13,735 bases of DNA, taken from assembly GCA_017962285.1 (NCBI GenBank), contig JAGCVR010000205.1, forward strand, positions 1 through 13,735, given 5' to 3'. The notes under the pieces are model-generated. The model was given only the letters and a program-made list of their open reading frames with translations. It ran no database searches and was not told the origin of the DNA. Source of the DNA: Muribaculaceae bacterium (GTDB lineage: Bacteria > Bacteroidota > Bacteroidia > Bacteroidales > Muribaculaceae). Shown one piece after another: positions 1 through 11,527 of this stretch; the stretch's first letter is position 1; the number at the start of each line of letters is the position of its first letter. Position numbers and translations under genes: made by a program.

Positions 1-119
1 ACGTGTTCCGCGGTACCGGTGCCGCGCTGAGTGGCGAGGCCGTGAACCGGAAAGTGGCGCTGAACAGGTATAATGTGTATCACGACACTATGCTCGGCGG
101 TTATCAGATTCTTAATTAG
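1..119 (+). CDS. 3' end of an unrecognised gene (partial)
   Basis: An open frame enters from the left edge (first whole codon at base 3) and ends at TAG 117-119, giving 38 C-terminal residues that finish in GGYQILN. There is no internal stop, and third positions are rich in G and C as in the neighbouring genes. I do not recognise the family from this fragment. The end has no terminal aromatic residue of the kind typical of outer-membrane barrels. It lies 92 bases upstream of ychF on the same strand, so the two may be co-transcribed. It could be spurious, but the stop-free frame with gene-like composition makes a real gene end more likely. Confidence 0.65.
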   Translation, partial: VFRGTGAALSGEAVNRKVALNRYNVYHDTMLGGYQILN

Positions 120-131
120 ACATTAGATGTT

Positions 132-202
132 AGAAATCAGACGGGTCGGTTGCGTGCAACCGAGTACCGTGCGAGAAATCAGATAGGTTTTTAGAAATTA
201 GA
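132..202. repeat. Three imperfect AGAAATYAGA direct repeats
   Basis: AGAAATCAGA occurs at 132-141 and again at 174-183, and AGAAATTAGA at 193-202. A related TTAGA stands at 123-127. The first two copies flank a dyad (146-163). From memory, short TTAGAAATTAGA-like iterations occur in intergenic DNA of Bacteroidales, but the role of this set is unknown. Confidence 0.6.
146..163. repeat. 8-bp perfect inverted repeat upstream of ychF
   Basis: TCGGTTGC (146-153) and GCAACCGA (156-163) are exact reverse complements around GT. As RNA it could fold as a 6-bp stem with a 6-base loop. GGT before and ACC after (166-168) could add pairs across a bulge. No T-run follows, so it is not a standard intrinsic terminator. 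It could be a protein-binding dyad or a REP-like palindrome. Confidence 0.55.
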
Positions 203-211
203 TTTTGGATT

Positions 212-1312
212 ATGGCTCTTCAATGTGGTATTGTGGGACTCCCTAATGTGGGAAAATCAACCTTGTTTAACTGTCTGTCGAACGCAAAAGCACAGTCGGC
301 GAACTTCCCGTTCTGTACGATTGAACCGAATGTGGGCGTAATTACCGTGCCCGACCATCGTCTGGCGGCACTTGCCGAATTGGTCCATCCGGAGAGGATT
401 GTGCCCACCACTGTGGAAATAGTGGATATTGCCGGACTTGTCAAGGGCGCTTCGCGCGGCGAGGGACTTGGGAACAAATTCCTTGCCAATATCCGCGAGA
501 CCGATGCCATTATTCATGTGCTCCGCTGCTTCGACGATGACAACATAACCCACGTTGACGGGACCGTGGACCCGGTTCGCGACAAGGAAGTGGTGGATAC
601 CGAACTTCAGCTGCGCGACCTTGAGACCATTGAGAGCAGGATTACCCGCGTGGCAAAGCAGGCAGCCGCCGGCGACCGCGATGCCAAACTGCAGCACGAA
701 GTCTATAGCCGATATCTCGAAGTCCTGTCGCAGGGACGTAATGCCCGCGAGGTGGTTCTTGAGACCAAGGATGAGCAGCGTGTAGCGCATGAGCTGTTCC
801 TGCTCACCAACAAGCCTGTTCTCTATGTATGCAACGTGGACGACGCGAGTGCGGTTACCGGTAATCACTATGTGGATGCGGTGCGGCGTGCCATTGAGGG
901 AGAGAATGCTCAGATGCTCGTGATAGCCACCCAGACTGAGAGCGAGATTGCCGAACTCGAGACTTACGAGGAACGCCAGATGTTCCTGCAGGAGATAGGT
1001 CTTGAGGAAAGCGGCGTGAACCGGCTCATAAAAGCCGCTTACGCACTGCTGAACCTTGAGACTTTCCTCACCGCTGGACCGAAAGAAGTGCGTGCGTGGA
1101 CATTCCGCAAGGGAAGCAAGGCACCACAGTGCGCCGGCGTTATTCACACCGACTTTGAGCGAGGTTTTATCCGCGCCGAAATCATTAAGTACGACGATTA
1201 CATTGCGCTCGGAAGCGAACAGGCCGTGAAAGAGGCGGGCAAGATGCACATTGAGGGAAAGGACTATGTTATGCAGGATGGCGACATAGTGGTGTTCCGC
1301 TTCAACGTGTGA
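212..1312 (+). CDS. ychF: Redox-regulated ATPase YchF (OLA1/Obg family)
   Basis: This is a cytoplasmic P-loop NTPase of the Obg-related YchF/OLA1 family, known to bind ribosomes and hydrolyse ATP in preference to GTP. At 366 residues it is full length. Visible elements are the P-loop GLPNVGKS (9-16), the G3 motif DIAG (72-75) followed by Leu76 (the glutamine-lacking HAS-GTPase feature), and His114, equivalent to the histidine needed for ATPase activity in E. coli YchF. A coiled-coil-like helical region lies around 125-185 and a C-terminal TGS domain at about 283-366. The specificity motif reads NVDD (208-211), so the usual NxxE glutamate is replaced by Asp. The ATG at 212 directly precedes the conserved N-terminus, and no Shine-Dalgarno is present. 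Its stop lies one base from the stop of the convergent porQ-like gene. Confidence 0.97.
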   Translation: MALQCGIVGLPNVGKSTLFNCLSNAKAQSANFPFCTIEPNVGVITVPDHRLAALAELVHPERIVPTTVEIVDIAGLVKGASRGEGLGNKFLANIRETDAIIHVLRCFDDDNITHVDGTVDPVRDKEVVDTELQLRDLETIESRITRVAKQAAAGDRDAKLQHEVYSRYLEVLSQGRNAREVVLETKDEQRVAHELFLLTNKPVLYVCNVDDASAVTGNHYVDAVRRAIEGENAQMLVIATQTESEIAELETYEERQMFLQEIGLEESGVNRLIKAAYALLNLETFLTAGPKEVRAWTFRKGSKAPQCAGVIHTDFERGFIRAEIIKYDDYIALGSEQAVKEAGKMHIEGKDYVMQDGDIVVFRFNV

Positions 1313-1313
1313 T

Positions 1314-2342
1314 TTATCTGTGCAGCAGATAACCGAGCGAGAAATTCAGGTTCAGCATAAATGTGGTGGCACCGGTGTGAGGCTGGGCAAAGGCAACGCC
1401 AAAGCCGAGAGATTTCACCCTGAGCCCCGCGGCAATCGACAGTCCCGACAGGAAATTGCGTTTGTAGGCTGTCATGTCGGTTCGTGTCTTGTAGTTGTAT
1501 CCGACACCCACATAAACCTTGTCGGTTGGGACAAATTCCACACCGAATACAAGGTGGCGGAACAGGTTGCTCATGAACTTGTCGTGTTTCACCAGTGCCG
1601 ACGAAGCTGAGTTCTTGTCCGACGGCTCATAGTAGGGCAGATGCCAGTAGCGCAGGCTGTGCGCTGTGATCGATATGCGGAAAGGTACCGAGCGGAGCAT
1701 CTGAGAGTAGCCAAGCTGAATGTCCCACGGCAGCGATGATGATTTGTCGCTGAACTTCTTCACTTCACCACCTAGGTTTTTCGCTACCAGCGAAAGCGAC
1801 AGTTCATTCTCCGGATTATAGTAGTTGATGCCCAGGTCGGCAGCCAGCGCAGCCGAAGAATAGGACTCGTAGCTGGAATAGGCAAACTTCAGGTTAATAC
1901 CACCGCGCAGATAGTCGTTTATGTCGTGAGAATATGTGGCGTTAACGGCAAGGTCGTGAGCAGAAAATGTGCCGGTAACGGTGCCGTCGGCTTCGGTAGC
2001 CGTGAATGAGCCATAACCATAGTACTGGAGTCCGGCAGCCCAGGCGCTGTGCTCGTTGATGCCCTGTCCGTATCGCGCCCCCATAAAGTTGGTTCCGCCT
2101 ATGTAGTGCATATAGTTGAGTCCTATCTGGTGGTCGATTTCAGGACCGAGGAGAGCAGGGTTCTGTTCCACAAGGTTGATGTCGTCGTCGATAAGGGCAA
2201 TGTTGTGCCCGCCGAGTCCGTACACATGGCTCGAAGGCGTTACCGAGAGGACCTGGTACGCGTTCGACGTTTCCTGTGCCTGAAGCTGAATGCCAGCCAC
2301 AAGGCACAAAGCCATTGATATTTTTCTCAAAGATATTCTCAT
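1314..2342 (-). CDS. porQ: PorQ-like type IX secretion system outer-membrane protein
   Basis: The product is a predicted outer-membrane beta-barrel of 342 residues. A signal peptide (about 1-23, hydrophobic core then LQAQ) is followed by an N-terminal segment containing VEQNPALL (58-65), a motif typical of the PorV/PorQ/FadL-like group in Bacteroidetes. Repeated amphipathic strands rich in Tyr, Gly and Ser run to the end, which closes in a strand-like FSLGYLLHR. PorQ proteins belong to the type IX secretion apparatus, which exports and anchors C-terminal-domain cargo. No other T9SS gene is nearby, which is usual because these genes are scattered. The assignment rests on length, motif and overall character; a generic PorV-family barrel is the alternative. 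It is transcribed towards ychF from the spacer shared with the TonB-domain gene. Confidence 0.78.
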   Translation of the reverse strand: MRISLRKISMALCLVAGIQLQAQETSNAYQVLSVTPSSHVYGLGGHNIALIDDDINLVEQNPALLGPEIDHQIGLNYMHYIGGTNFMGARYGQGINEHSAWAAGLQYYGYGSFTATEADGTVTGTFSAHDLAVNATYSHDINDYLRGGINLKFAYSSYESYSSAALAADLGINYYNPENELSLSLVAKNLGGEVKKFSDKSSSLPWDIQLGYSQMLRSVPFRISITAHSLRYWHLPYYEPSDKNSASSALVKHDKFMSNLFRHLVFGVEFVPTDKVYVGVGYNYKTRTDMTAYKRNFLSGLSIAAGLRVKSLGFGVAFAQPHTGATTFMLNLNFSLGYLLHR

Positions 2343-2434
2343 GATTACACTAATAACGTAAAACTACGGCTTAATAGTATAATGGTAGTCAAAATTCTTT
2401 GCTTTGCCGTTGATGTCTAAAAGGAGAGGACGGC

Positions 2435-2444
2435 GCAAATTTGC
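2435..2444. repeat. 10-bp perfect palindrome GCAAATTTGC
   Basis: A fully symmetric sequence in the divergent spacer between porQ and the TonB-domain gene, about 93 bases before the porQ start. It could be a regulator site, but short AT-centred palindromes arise readily by chance. Confidence 0.3.
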
Positions 2445-2526
2445 TCTCATGAATATTAAATTTCCTTTCAAAAGTCGTGAAAAAACAGGTGATTATGTAA
2501 AAAAAATTAAAACAATGCTAATCATG

Positions 2527-2539
2527 CTCAAAAGTTGAG
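2527..2539. repeat. Small dyad CTCAA-AAG-TTGAG
   Basis: Five-base arms (2527-2531 and 2535-2539) around AAG lie just before the putative -33 element of the promoter for the TonB-domain gene. The position would suit a regulator site; the evidence is weak. Confidence 0.3.
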
Positions 2540-2548
2540 GGGGAAATG

Positions 2549-2579
2549 CTTGTGAAATTGGAATTTGAATTTATATTTG
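2549..2579 (+). promoter_or_regulatory. Bacteroidetes-type promoter for the TonB-domain gene
   Basis: TATATTTG (2572-2579) matches the Bacteroidetes -7 consensus TAnnTTTG exactly. CTTG (2549-2552) is one base from the -33 TTTG and is separated by 19 bases, the expected spacing. Transcription would begin near 2586, leaving a leader of about 20 bases before the ATG at 2608. Confidence 0.6.
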
Positions 2580-2607
2580 CAATGCATTTGAGGCACGAGA
2601 TAATTTT

Positions 2608-3054
2608 ATGAAGCAAATAGTAAGAAAAGCGGCATTAGTTTTGATTGCGATAATGGCAGCCGGCACATTGAGCGCTCAGGTTAGCCACGTTACTATTTGT
2701 AACCCTTCGGCTCCCAACGGAGTTGAGTATCTCGAGGTCTATGAATTTGAGTATGTCGACGTTCAGCCGCAGTTCCCTGGTGGTGAATCGGGGCTCATCA
2801 ACTACATAAACAAAACCCGTGAATATCCCTACGATGCCTATCACAATGGCATTCAGGGACGCGTGTTGTGCAGTTTCATCGTTGGCAAGGACGGCAAGGT
2901 CAGCAACGTTAAGATTATCCGCGGAGCAGGCGATGCCACTCTCAACAGGGAGGCGATGCGCGTGATAAAGCAGATGCCACGCTGGAAGGCCGGCAAGGTG
3001 GATGGCGAGAGCGTGGCAGTGCGTGTGGTGCTGCCCATAGCCTTCAGACTTTAG
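2608..3054 (+). CDS. Exported TonB C-terminal domain protein
   Basis: The 148-residue protein has a signal peptide (about 1-24, ending in LSAQ) and then a single TonB C-terminal domain (about 50-148). The domain shows the Bacteroidetes-style lead-in QPQFPGG (53-59), GIQGRV (81-86), KDGKV (94-98), MPRWKAG (123-129) and the final IAFRL strand. In full TonB this domain contacts the TonB box and plug of outer-membrane transporters. Here the proline-rich linker is missing, and the only hydrophobic segment looks cleavable, so it probably acts as a soluble periplasmic or envelope protein. No exbB or exbD adjoins it. It has its own promoter and terminator, so it is a separate unit from the starch operon downstream. 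Its exact role is unknown. Confidence 0.85.
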   Translation: MKQIVRKAALVLIAIMAAGTLSAQVSHVTICNPSAPNGVEYLEVYEFEYVDVQPQFPGGESGLINYINKTREYPYDAYHNGIQGRVLCSFIVGKDGKVSNVKIIRGAGDATLNREAMRVIKQMPRWKAGKVDGESVAVRVVLPIAFRL

Positions 3055-3082
3055 TCCCACGCATTTTCAGCGATTGTCACAT

Positions 3083-3113
3083 GGCTTTGGCATGATTGCC
3101 GAAGTCTTTTTTT
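3083..3113 (+). terminator. Intrinsic terminator after the TonB-domain gene
   Basis: A 9-bp stem is formed by 3083-3091 (GGCTTTGGC) and 3098-3106 (GCCGAAGTC), with two G-T wobbles. The loop is ATGATT, and seven T residues follow at once (3107-3113). It begins 28 bases after the TAG of the TonB-domain gene and isolates the maltodextrin operon from it. Confidence 0.85.
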
Positions 3114-3122
3114 GTTGCCACT

Positions 3123-3138
3123 ATGCAAACGATTGCGT
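3123..3138. promoter_or_regulatory. LacI-family/cre-like operator candidate
   Basis: ATGCAAACGATTGCGT holds the near-palindrome GCAAACGATTGC (3125-3136), symmetric except for one A/A pair and with the central CG typical of LacI-family operators. Bases 3123-3137 fit the cre consensus WTGNAANCGNWNNCW at all but the last position. It sits about 75 bases upstream of the predicted transcription start of the operon, between the terminator and the promoter. LacI-family regulators commonly control maltose genes in other bacteria. The identity of a regulator here is inference. Confidence 0.5.
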
Positions 3139-3140
3139 GG

Positions 3141-3154
3141 AATTTGTTCAAATT
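3141..3154. promoter_or_regulatory. Perfect inverted repeat AATTTG-TT-CAAATT
   Basis: Six-base arms at 3141-3146 and 3149-3154 are exact reverse complements around TT. Its centre lies 17 bases after the centre of the LacI-like site and 20 bases before the putative -33 element. It is a plausible binding site for a dimeric regulator, but AT-rich dyads are fairly common in such spacers. Confidence 0.4.
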
Positions 3155-3173
3155 ATGTGCCAAGTTAGGATTA

Positions 3174-3199
3174 TTTGGGCTTGTTTTTTGTTAAATTTG
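3174..3199 (+). promoter_or_regulatory. Bacteroidetes-type promoter for the maltodextrin operon
   Basis: TAAATTTG (3192-3199) is an exact TAnnTTTG -7 element. The closest TTTG upstream is 3174-3177, only 14 bases away instead of about 19, so the -33 element is poor and the promoter may need an activator. The predicted start near 3206 gives a leader of roughly 90 bases before the ATG at 3298. Confidence 0.55.
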
Positions 3200-3222
3200 T
3201 AGGTATAAGGACTAATGACCTT

Positions 3223-3255
3223 TTCTGCTCTTCTTCGGCGGAATGAGATGCAGAA
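3223..3255 (+). other. Possible leader hairpin in the operon 5' UTR
   Basis: TTCTGC (3223-3228) pairs with GCAGAA (3250-3255). Further pairing inside is possible (TCT with AGA, TTC with GAA) with small bulges and a GGCG loop. No T-run follows, so it is not a standard terminator. It may stabilise the mRNA or have a regulatory role. It resembles no riboswitch that I know. Confidence 0.35.
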
Positions 3256-3297
3256 CGCATTAAACTTGAAAACAAACAATAAAACTACAATAACAAA

Positions 3298-4647
3298 ATG
3301 AAAACAAAACCGGATTTAAGTTTTTGGAAACTGTGGAATATCAGTTTCGGTTTCTTTGGCGTGCAGATTGCTTACGCCCTGCAAAGTGCCAATATCAGTC
3401 GCATTTTTGCCACACTTGGCGCCGACCCTCATTCATTGAGCTTTTTCTGGATTCTTCCCCCTTTGATGGGTATGATTGTCCAGCCACTCGTGGGTTACTT
3501 CAGCGATAAGACATGGACCCGTTTCGGCCGTCGCATCCCATATCTGTTTGTGGGAGCAGCGGTAGCCGTGGCGGTGATGTGCCTGCTGCCCAATGCCGGC
3601 AGTTTCGGATTCACTGTTGCCGCAGCCATGGTGTTCGGTGCGGTAATGCTGATGTTACTCGACACCAGCATCAACATGGCTATGCAGCCGTTCAAGATGA
3701 TGGTGGGCGATATGGTGAACGAAAAGCAGAAGGCCAAGGCCTACTCAATCCAGAGTTTCCTGTGTAACGCAGGCTCCATAGTGGGTTATCTGTTCCCGCT
3801 GATTTTCACCGCTCTCGGTATCGCTAACGTTGCCGACGAGGGACATGTGCCCGACTCGGTGAAATGGGCATTCTACATTGGTTCCGCCATTCTGATTCTG
3901 TGCGTAATCTTCACCACTTCGAAAGTAAAGGAGTACACACCCGCCGAGATGGCAGAGTTCCAGGCTAGTGCCAATGCCGAGAAAGCCGAGGTGAATGCGG
4001 CTAAAGGAGCTAAGGGCAGTAGCAGCAATGCCATGAAAGTATTTTTCCAAGTGGGACTGGTGCAGTTCTTCTGCTGGGCTGCTTTCATGTTCATGTGGAC
4101 TTACACCAACGGCTCTATCGCCGATACGGTGTGGAACACCACCGACCCCAAGTCGGCAGGATATCAGGACGCCGGCAACTGGGTGGGAACGGTGTTCGCT
4201 GTTCAGGCCATTGGCAGTGTGCTGTGGGCAGTGGCGCTTCCGTTCTTCAAGAACATTAAGGTGGGCTATGCGTTGAGTCTGTTTATAGGAGGCGTAGGAT
4301 TTGCCATGGTGCCATTTGTGACCGACAAGTTCCTGCTGTTCGTGCCTTACGCACTTATCGGCTGCGCATGGGCTGCAATGCTTGCCATGCCGTTCACGCT
4401 GGTTACCAATGCCCTTGAGGGCAGCAACCGCATGGGAACTTATCTGGGACTTTTCAACTGCACCATCTGCATTCCGCAGATCGTAGCCGCTATTTGTGGC
4501 GGATTCCTCATGACCATGATGCACAACCTGCTGCCCACAGTGAGCGAGCAGGGCAACATGCTCCTTCTCGCCGGAATCCTCCTTCTGGCAGGTACAGTGT
4601 GCGTGTTCTTCATCTCGGAAAAGAAGAAAAAAGTTGTTTCGGAATAA
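3298..4647 (+). CDS. SLC45-like MFS sugar (maltose/sucrose-type) transporter
   Basis: This is a 449-residue inner-membrane protein with about 12 hydrophobic segments (roughly 15-35, 47-67, 80-98, 102-124, 150-175, 189-207, 247-270, 295-317, 322-341, 346-366, 380-406 and 420-440). Between segments 2 and 3 is the MFS motif with D70 and GRR (77-79) before PYLFVG, the pattern seen in SLC45 and sucrose/maltose proton symporters. An Ala/Lys-rich cytoplasmic loop (about 210-245) separates the halves, and the C-terminus is lysine-rich. As first gene of the operon before malQ it probably imports maltose or short maltodextrins made in the periplasm. Substrate and coupling ion are inferred. The start is the only ATG that gives the complete N-terminus, and it is preceded by an A-rich stretch rather than a Shine-Dalgarno. 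Confidence 0.85.
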   Translation: MKTKPDLSFWKLWNISFGFFGVQIAYALQSANISRIFATLGADPHSLSFFWILPPLMGMIVQPLVGYFSDKTWTRFGRRIPYLFVGAAVAVAVMCLLPNAGSFGFTVAAAMVFGAVMLMLLDTSINMAMQPFKMMVGDMVNEKQKAKAYSIQSFLCNAGSIVGYLFPLIFTALGIANVADEGHVPDSVKWAFYIGSAILILCVIFTTSKVKEYTPAEMAEFQASANAEKAEVNAAKGAKGSSSNAMKVFFQVGLVQFFCWAAFMFMWTYTNGSIADTVWNTTDPKSAGYQDAGNWVGTVFAVQAIGSVLWAVALPFFKNIKVGYALSLFIGGVGFAMVPFVTDKFLLFVPYALIGCAWAAMLAMPFTLVTNALEGSNRMGTYLGLFNCTICIPQIVAAICGGFLMTMMHNLLPTVSEQGNMLLLAGILLLAGTVCVFFISEKKKKVVSE

Positions 4648-4675
4648 TCGGGTATTAATAAAAAACTAAATAGAT

Positions 4676-9576
<4,901 letters not shown>

Positions 9577-9615
9577 AGATAAGCACTAAATAACTTAAGA
9601 ATTCAAAAACAAATC

Positions 9616-11514
9616 ATGAAGAAAATACTTATGGGTCTGACACTGGCACTCGGTATGACATCGCTCACGGCAGTGGGTGCCACGTTCAACGAAGTTACCT
9701 ACAATCCCGGTGCAACAGAGTTCTGTCTTTCCGTGGGCGACAAGCCTGCCAAGCAGATGACACTGCGGATTTATCGCACCGCTACCGACGCTAAACCGTT
9801 TAAGGTGGTGAAAGTGCGCCGCTCAGGAGATTGCTATCGTACAAGTGTAGCGGGCGATTTGCAAGGATGTTTCTTTACGTTCGACGTGGGACGTGGAGAG
9901 TTCCCCGGTTTTTTCGCTAAGGCTGTTGGCGTGAATGGCCGCCGCGGCGCCGTGGTGGACATGAAAGATACAAATCCACAGGGTTGGGCAGAAGACCGTA
10001 GGCCGGACATAGCAATGAAAGACCTTGTGCTTTATGAAATGCACCACCGCGATTTCTCAATCGACCCCTCGTCGGGATTTGAGCATAAAGGGAAGTTTCT
10101 TGCGCTGACAGAGCCAAAGGCTATTAAGCACCTCACCGACCTTGGAATAAATGCGGTGCATGTGCTGCCTTCATTCGACTATGCCTCTGTGGATGAGAAA
10201 CGGCTGAATGTTCCACAGTACAACTGGGGATACGACCCACTGAACTATAATGTGCCAGAAGTCGGTTATTCCACCAATCCCTACGACCCGCAGGTGCGTA
10301 TCCGCGAATTCAAGCAGATGGTGCAGGCGTTGCATAAAGCCGGCATTAAGGTGATACTTGATGTGGTGTATAATCACACATTCAATACCGGCGAAAGCGT
10401 ATTTACCCTCGGCGGCTGGGACAGTGCCTATCGTCATCGTGCCGACGGCTCTTTCAGCAACGGTTCGGGCTGCGGTAATGAAACTGCGAGCGAAACGGCC
10501 AAGTTCGGCGAATATATGAAGCAGTCGATGCTCTACTGGGTAAATGAATATCATGTGGATGGGTTCCGCGTGGACCTGATGGGTGTGCATGACATCGCCA
10601 CAATGAACGAAATCCGGGCCGCCCTGCCCAAAGATGTGATAATGTACGGTGAGGGCTGGAGCGCCGGTGACTGCGCGCTGCCCTATGAGAAACTCGCCAT
10701 GAAGGCAGCAGTGGCGCAGATGCCCGGTATTGCCGCATTCAGCGATGACTTGCGCGATGCTCTGCGCGGTCCGTTCAGCGATGATACTAAGGGCGCTTTC
10801 CTTGCAGGCCTTGCCGGTGAGGAGGAAAGCATAAAGGCCGGTATCGTGGGGTGCATTGAGCATCCCGAGGTGAACTATTCGAAGGTGAATTACAGCAAGA
10901 AACCCTGGGCCAAGGAACCCACGCAGATGATAAGCTATGTGAGCTGCCACGACGATATGTGTCTTGTGGACCGTCTGCGTGCCAGCATCCCGGGAATTAG
11001 CGAAGAGGAACTTATACGGCTCGACCTGCTGGCACAGACGGCGGTGATGACTTCGCAAGGCGTTCCGTTCATGCTCAGCGGAGAGGAGATGCTTCGCAAC
11101 AAGAAAGGTGTTCACAACAGCTTTGAATCGCCCGACAGCATTAACCATCTCGACTGGCATCAGCTTGAAGTGAAGCCTCAGGTGATGGACTATTACAGCC
11201 GTCTGATAGCGATGCGCAAGAATCACCCGGCGTTCCGTCTGGGCACTGCCGAGAAGGTTCGCGAGAATGTTCATTTCCTGCCTGGCGGTGATTGCCTGGT
11301 GGCATTTGTTATAAGGAATACCGACACGAGAGATTCGTGGCACAACACGGTGGTGGTGCTCAACGCAAACCGCGAGCCGCGGATTGTGGAAGTTGCACCT
11401 TCGGAATATACTGTGGTTTGCCGCAACCTGTTGATTGATGAAGAGGGACTCGACACCGTGCGTGGAAGCAGCGTGGTGGTTCCTGCTCAGTCGGCGCTTA
11501 TTATGCATGATTAA
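9616..11514 (+). CDS. pulA: Type I pullulanase (GH13_14-like)
   Basis: This enzyme hydrolyses alpha-1,6 branch points in pullulan and branched maltodextrins. The 632-residue protein has a signal peptide (about 1-22, ending VGA) without a lipobox, so it is predicted to be periplasmic. A beta-sandwich domain (about 25-105) precedes the GH13 barrel. The pullulanase signature YNWGYDP lies at 202-208. GH13 regions are clear: region I DVVYNH (249-254), nucleophile D320 in FRVD, acid/base E346 in YGEGW and stabiliser D446 in SCHDD. Region IV reads HDD where many pullulanases have HDN. A C-terminal beta domain (about 555-632) closes the protein. It lies between susB and susA, 13 bases before the latter. 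It is short compared with secreted pullulanases that carry extra binding modules. Confidence 0.9.
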   Translation: MKKILMGLTLALGMTSLTAVGATFNEVTYNPGATEFCLSVGDKPAKQMTLRIYRTATDAKPFKVVKVRRSGDCYRTSVAGDLQGCFFTFDVGRGEFPGFFAKAVGVNGRRGAVVDMKDTNPQGWAEDRRPDIAMKDLVLYEMHHRDFSIDPSSGFEHKGKFLALTEPKAIKHLTDLGINAVHVLPSFDYASVDEKRLNVPQYNWGYDPLNYNVPEVGYSTNPYDPQVRIREFKQMVQALHKAGIKVILDVVYNHTFNTGESVFTLGGWDSAYRHRADGSFSNGSGCGNETASETAKFGEYMKQSMLYWVNEYHVDGFRVDLMGVHDIATMNEIRAALPKDVIMYGEGWSAGDCALPYEKLAMKAAVAQMPGIAAFSDDLRDALRGPFSDDTKGAFLAGLAGEEESIKAGIVGCIEHPEVNYSKVNYSKKPWAKEPTQMISYVSCHDDMCLVDRLRASIPGISEEELIRLDLLAQTAVMTSQGVPFMLSGEEMLRNKKGVHNSFESPDSINHLDWHQLEVKPQVMDYYSRLIAMRKNHPAFRLGTAEKVRENVHFLPGGDCLVAFVIRNTDTRDSWHNTVVVLNANREPRIVEVAPSEYTVVCRNLLIDEEGLDTVRGSSVVVPAQSALIMHD

Positions 11515-11527
11515 ATTCAATACCGAT

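Noticed and set aside
69..74. TATAAT sequence that looks like a sigma70 -10 box
   Set aside because: It is inside the upstream coding frame, has no -35 partner, and Bacteroidetes housekeeping promoters use TAnnTTTG instead.
257..1249. Minus-strand open frame of 330 codons opposite ychF
   Set aside because: It is a complement of the conserved ychF coding sequence and shows no signal, motif or promoter of its own.
2390..2397. Possible -7 element for porQ on the minus strand (GAATTTTG)
   Set aside because: It differs from TAnnTTTG at the first base and has no TTTG-like element at the expected distance, so the porQ promoter is left unassigned.
2478..2512. A-runs that would be T-runs on the minus strand, as possible terminator tails
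   Set aside because: No stable stem precedes them on the minus strand, and no minus-strand gene ends here.
10870..10899. Tandem VNYSK duplication in the pullulanase
   Set aside because: The two copies use different codons, and a similar segment is remembered from other Bacteroidetes pullulanases, so it is unlikely to be a recent duplication.
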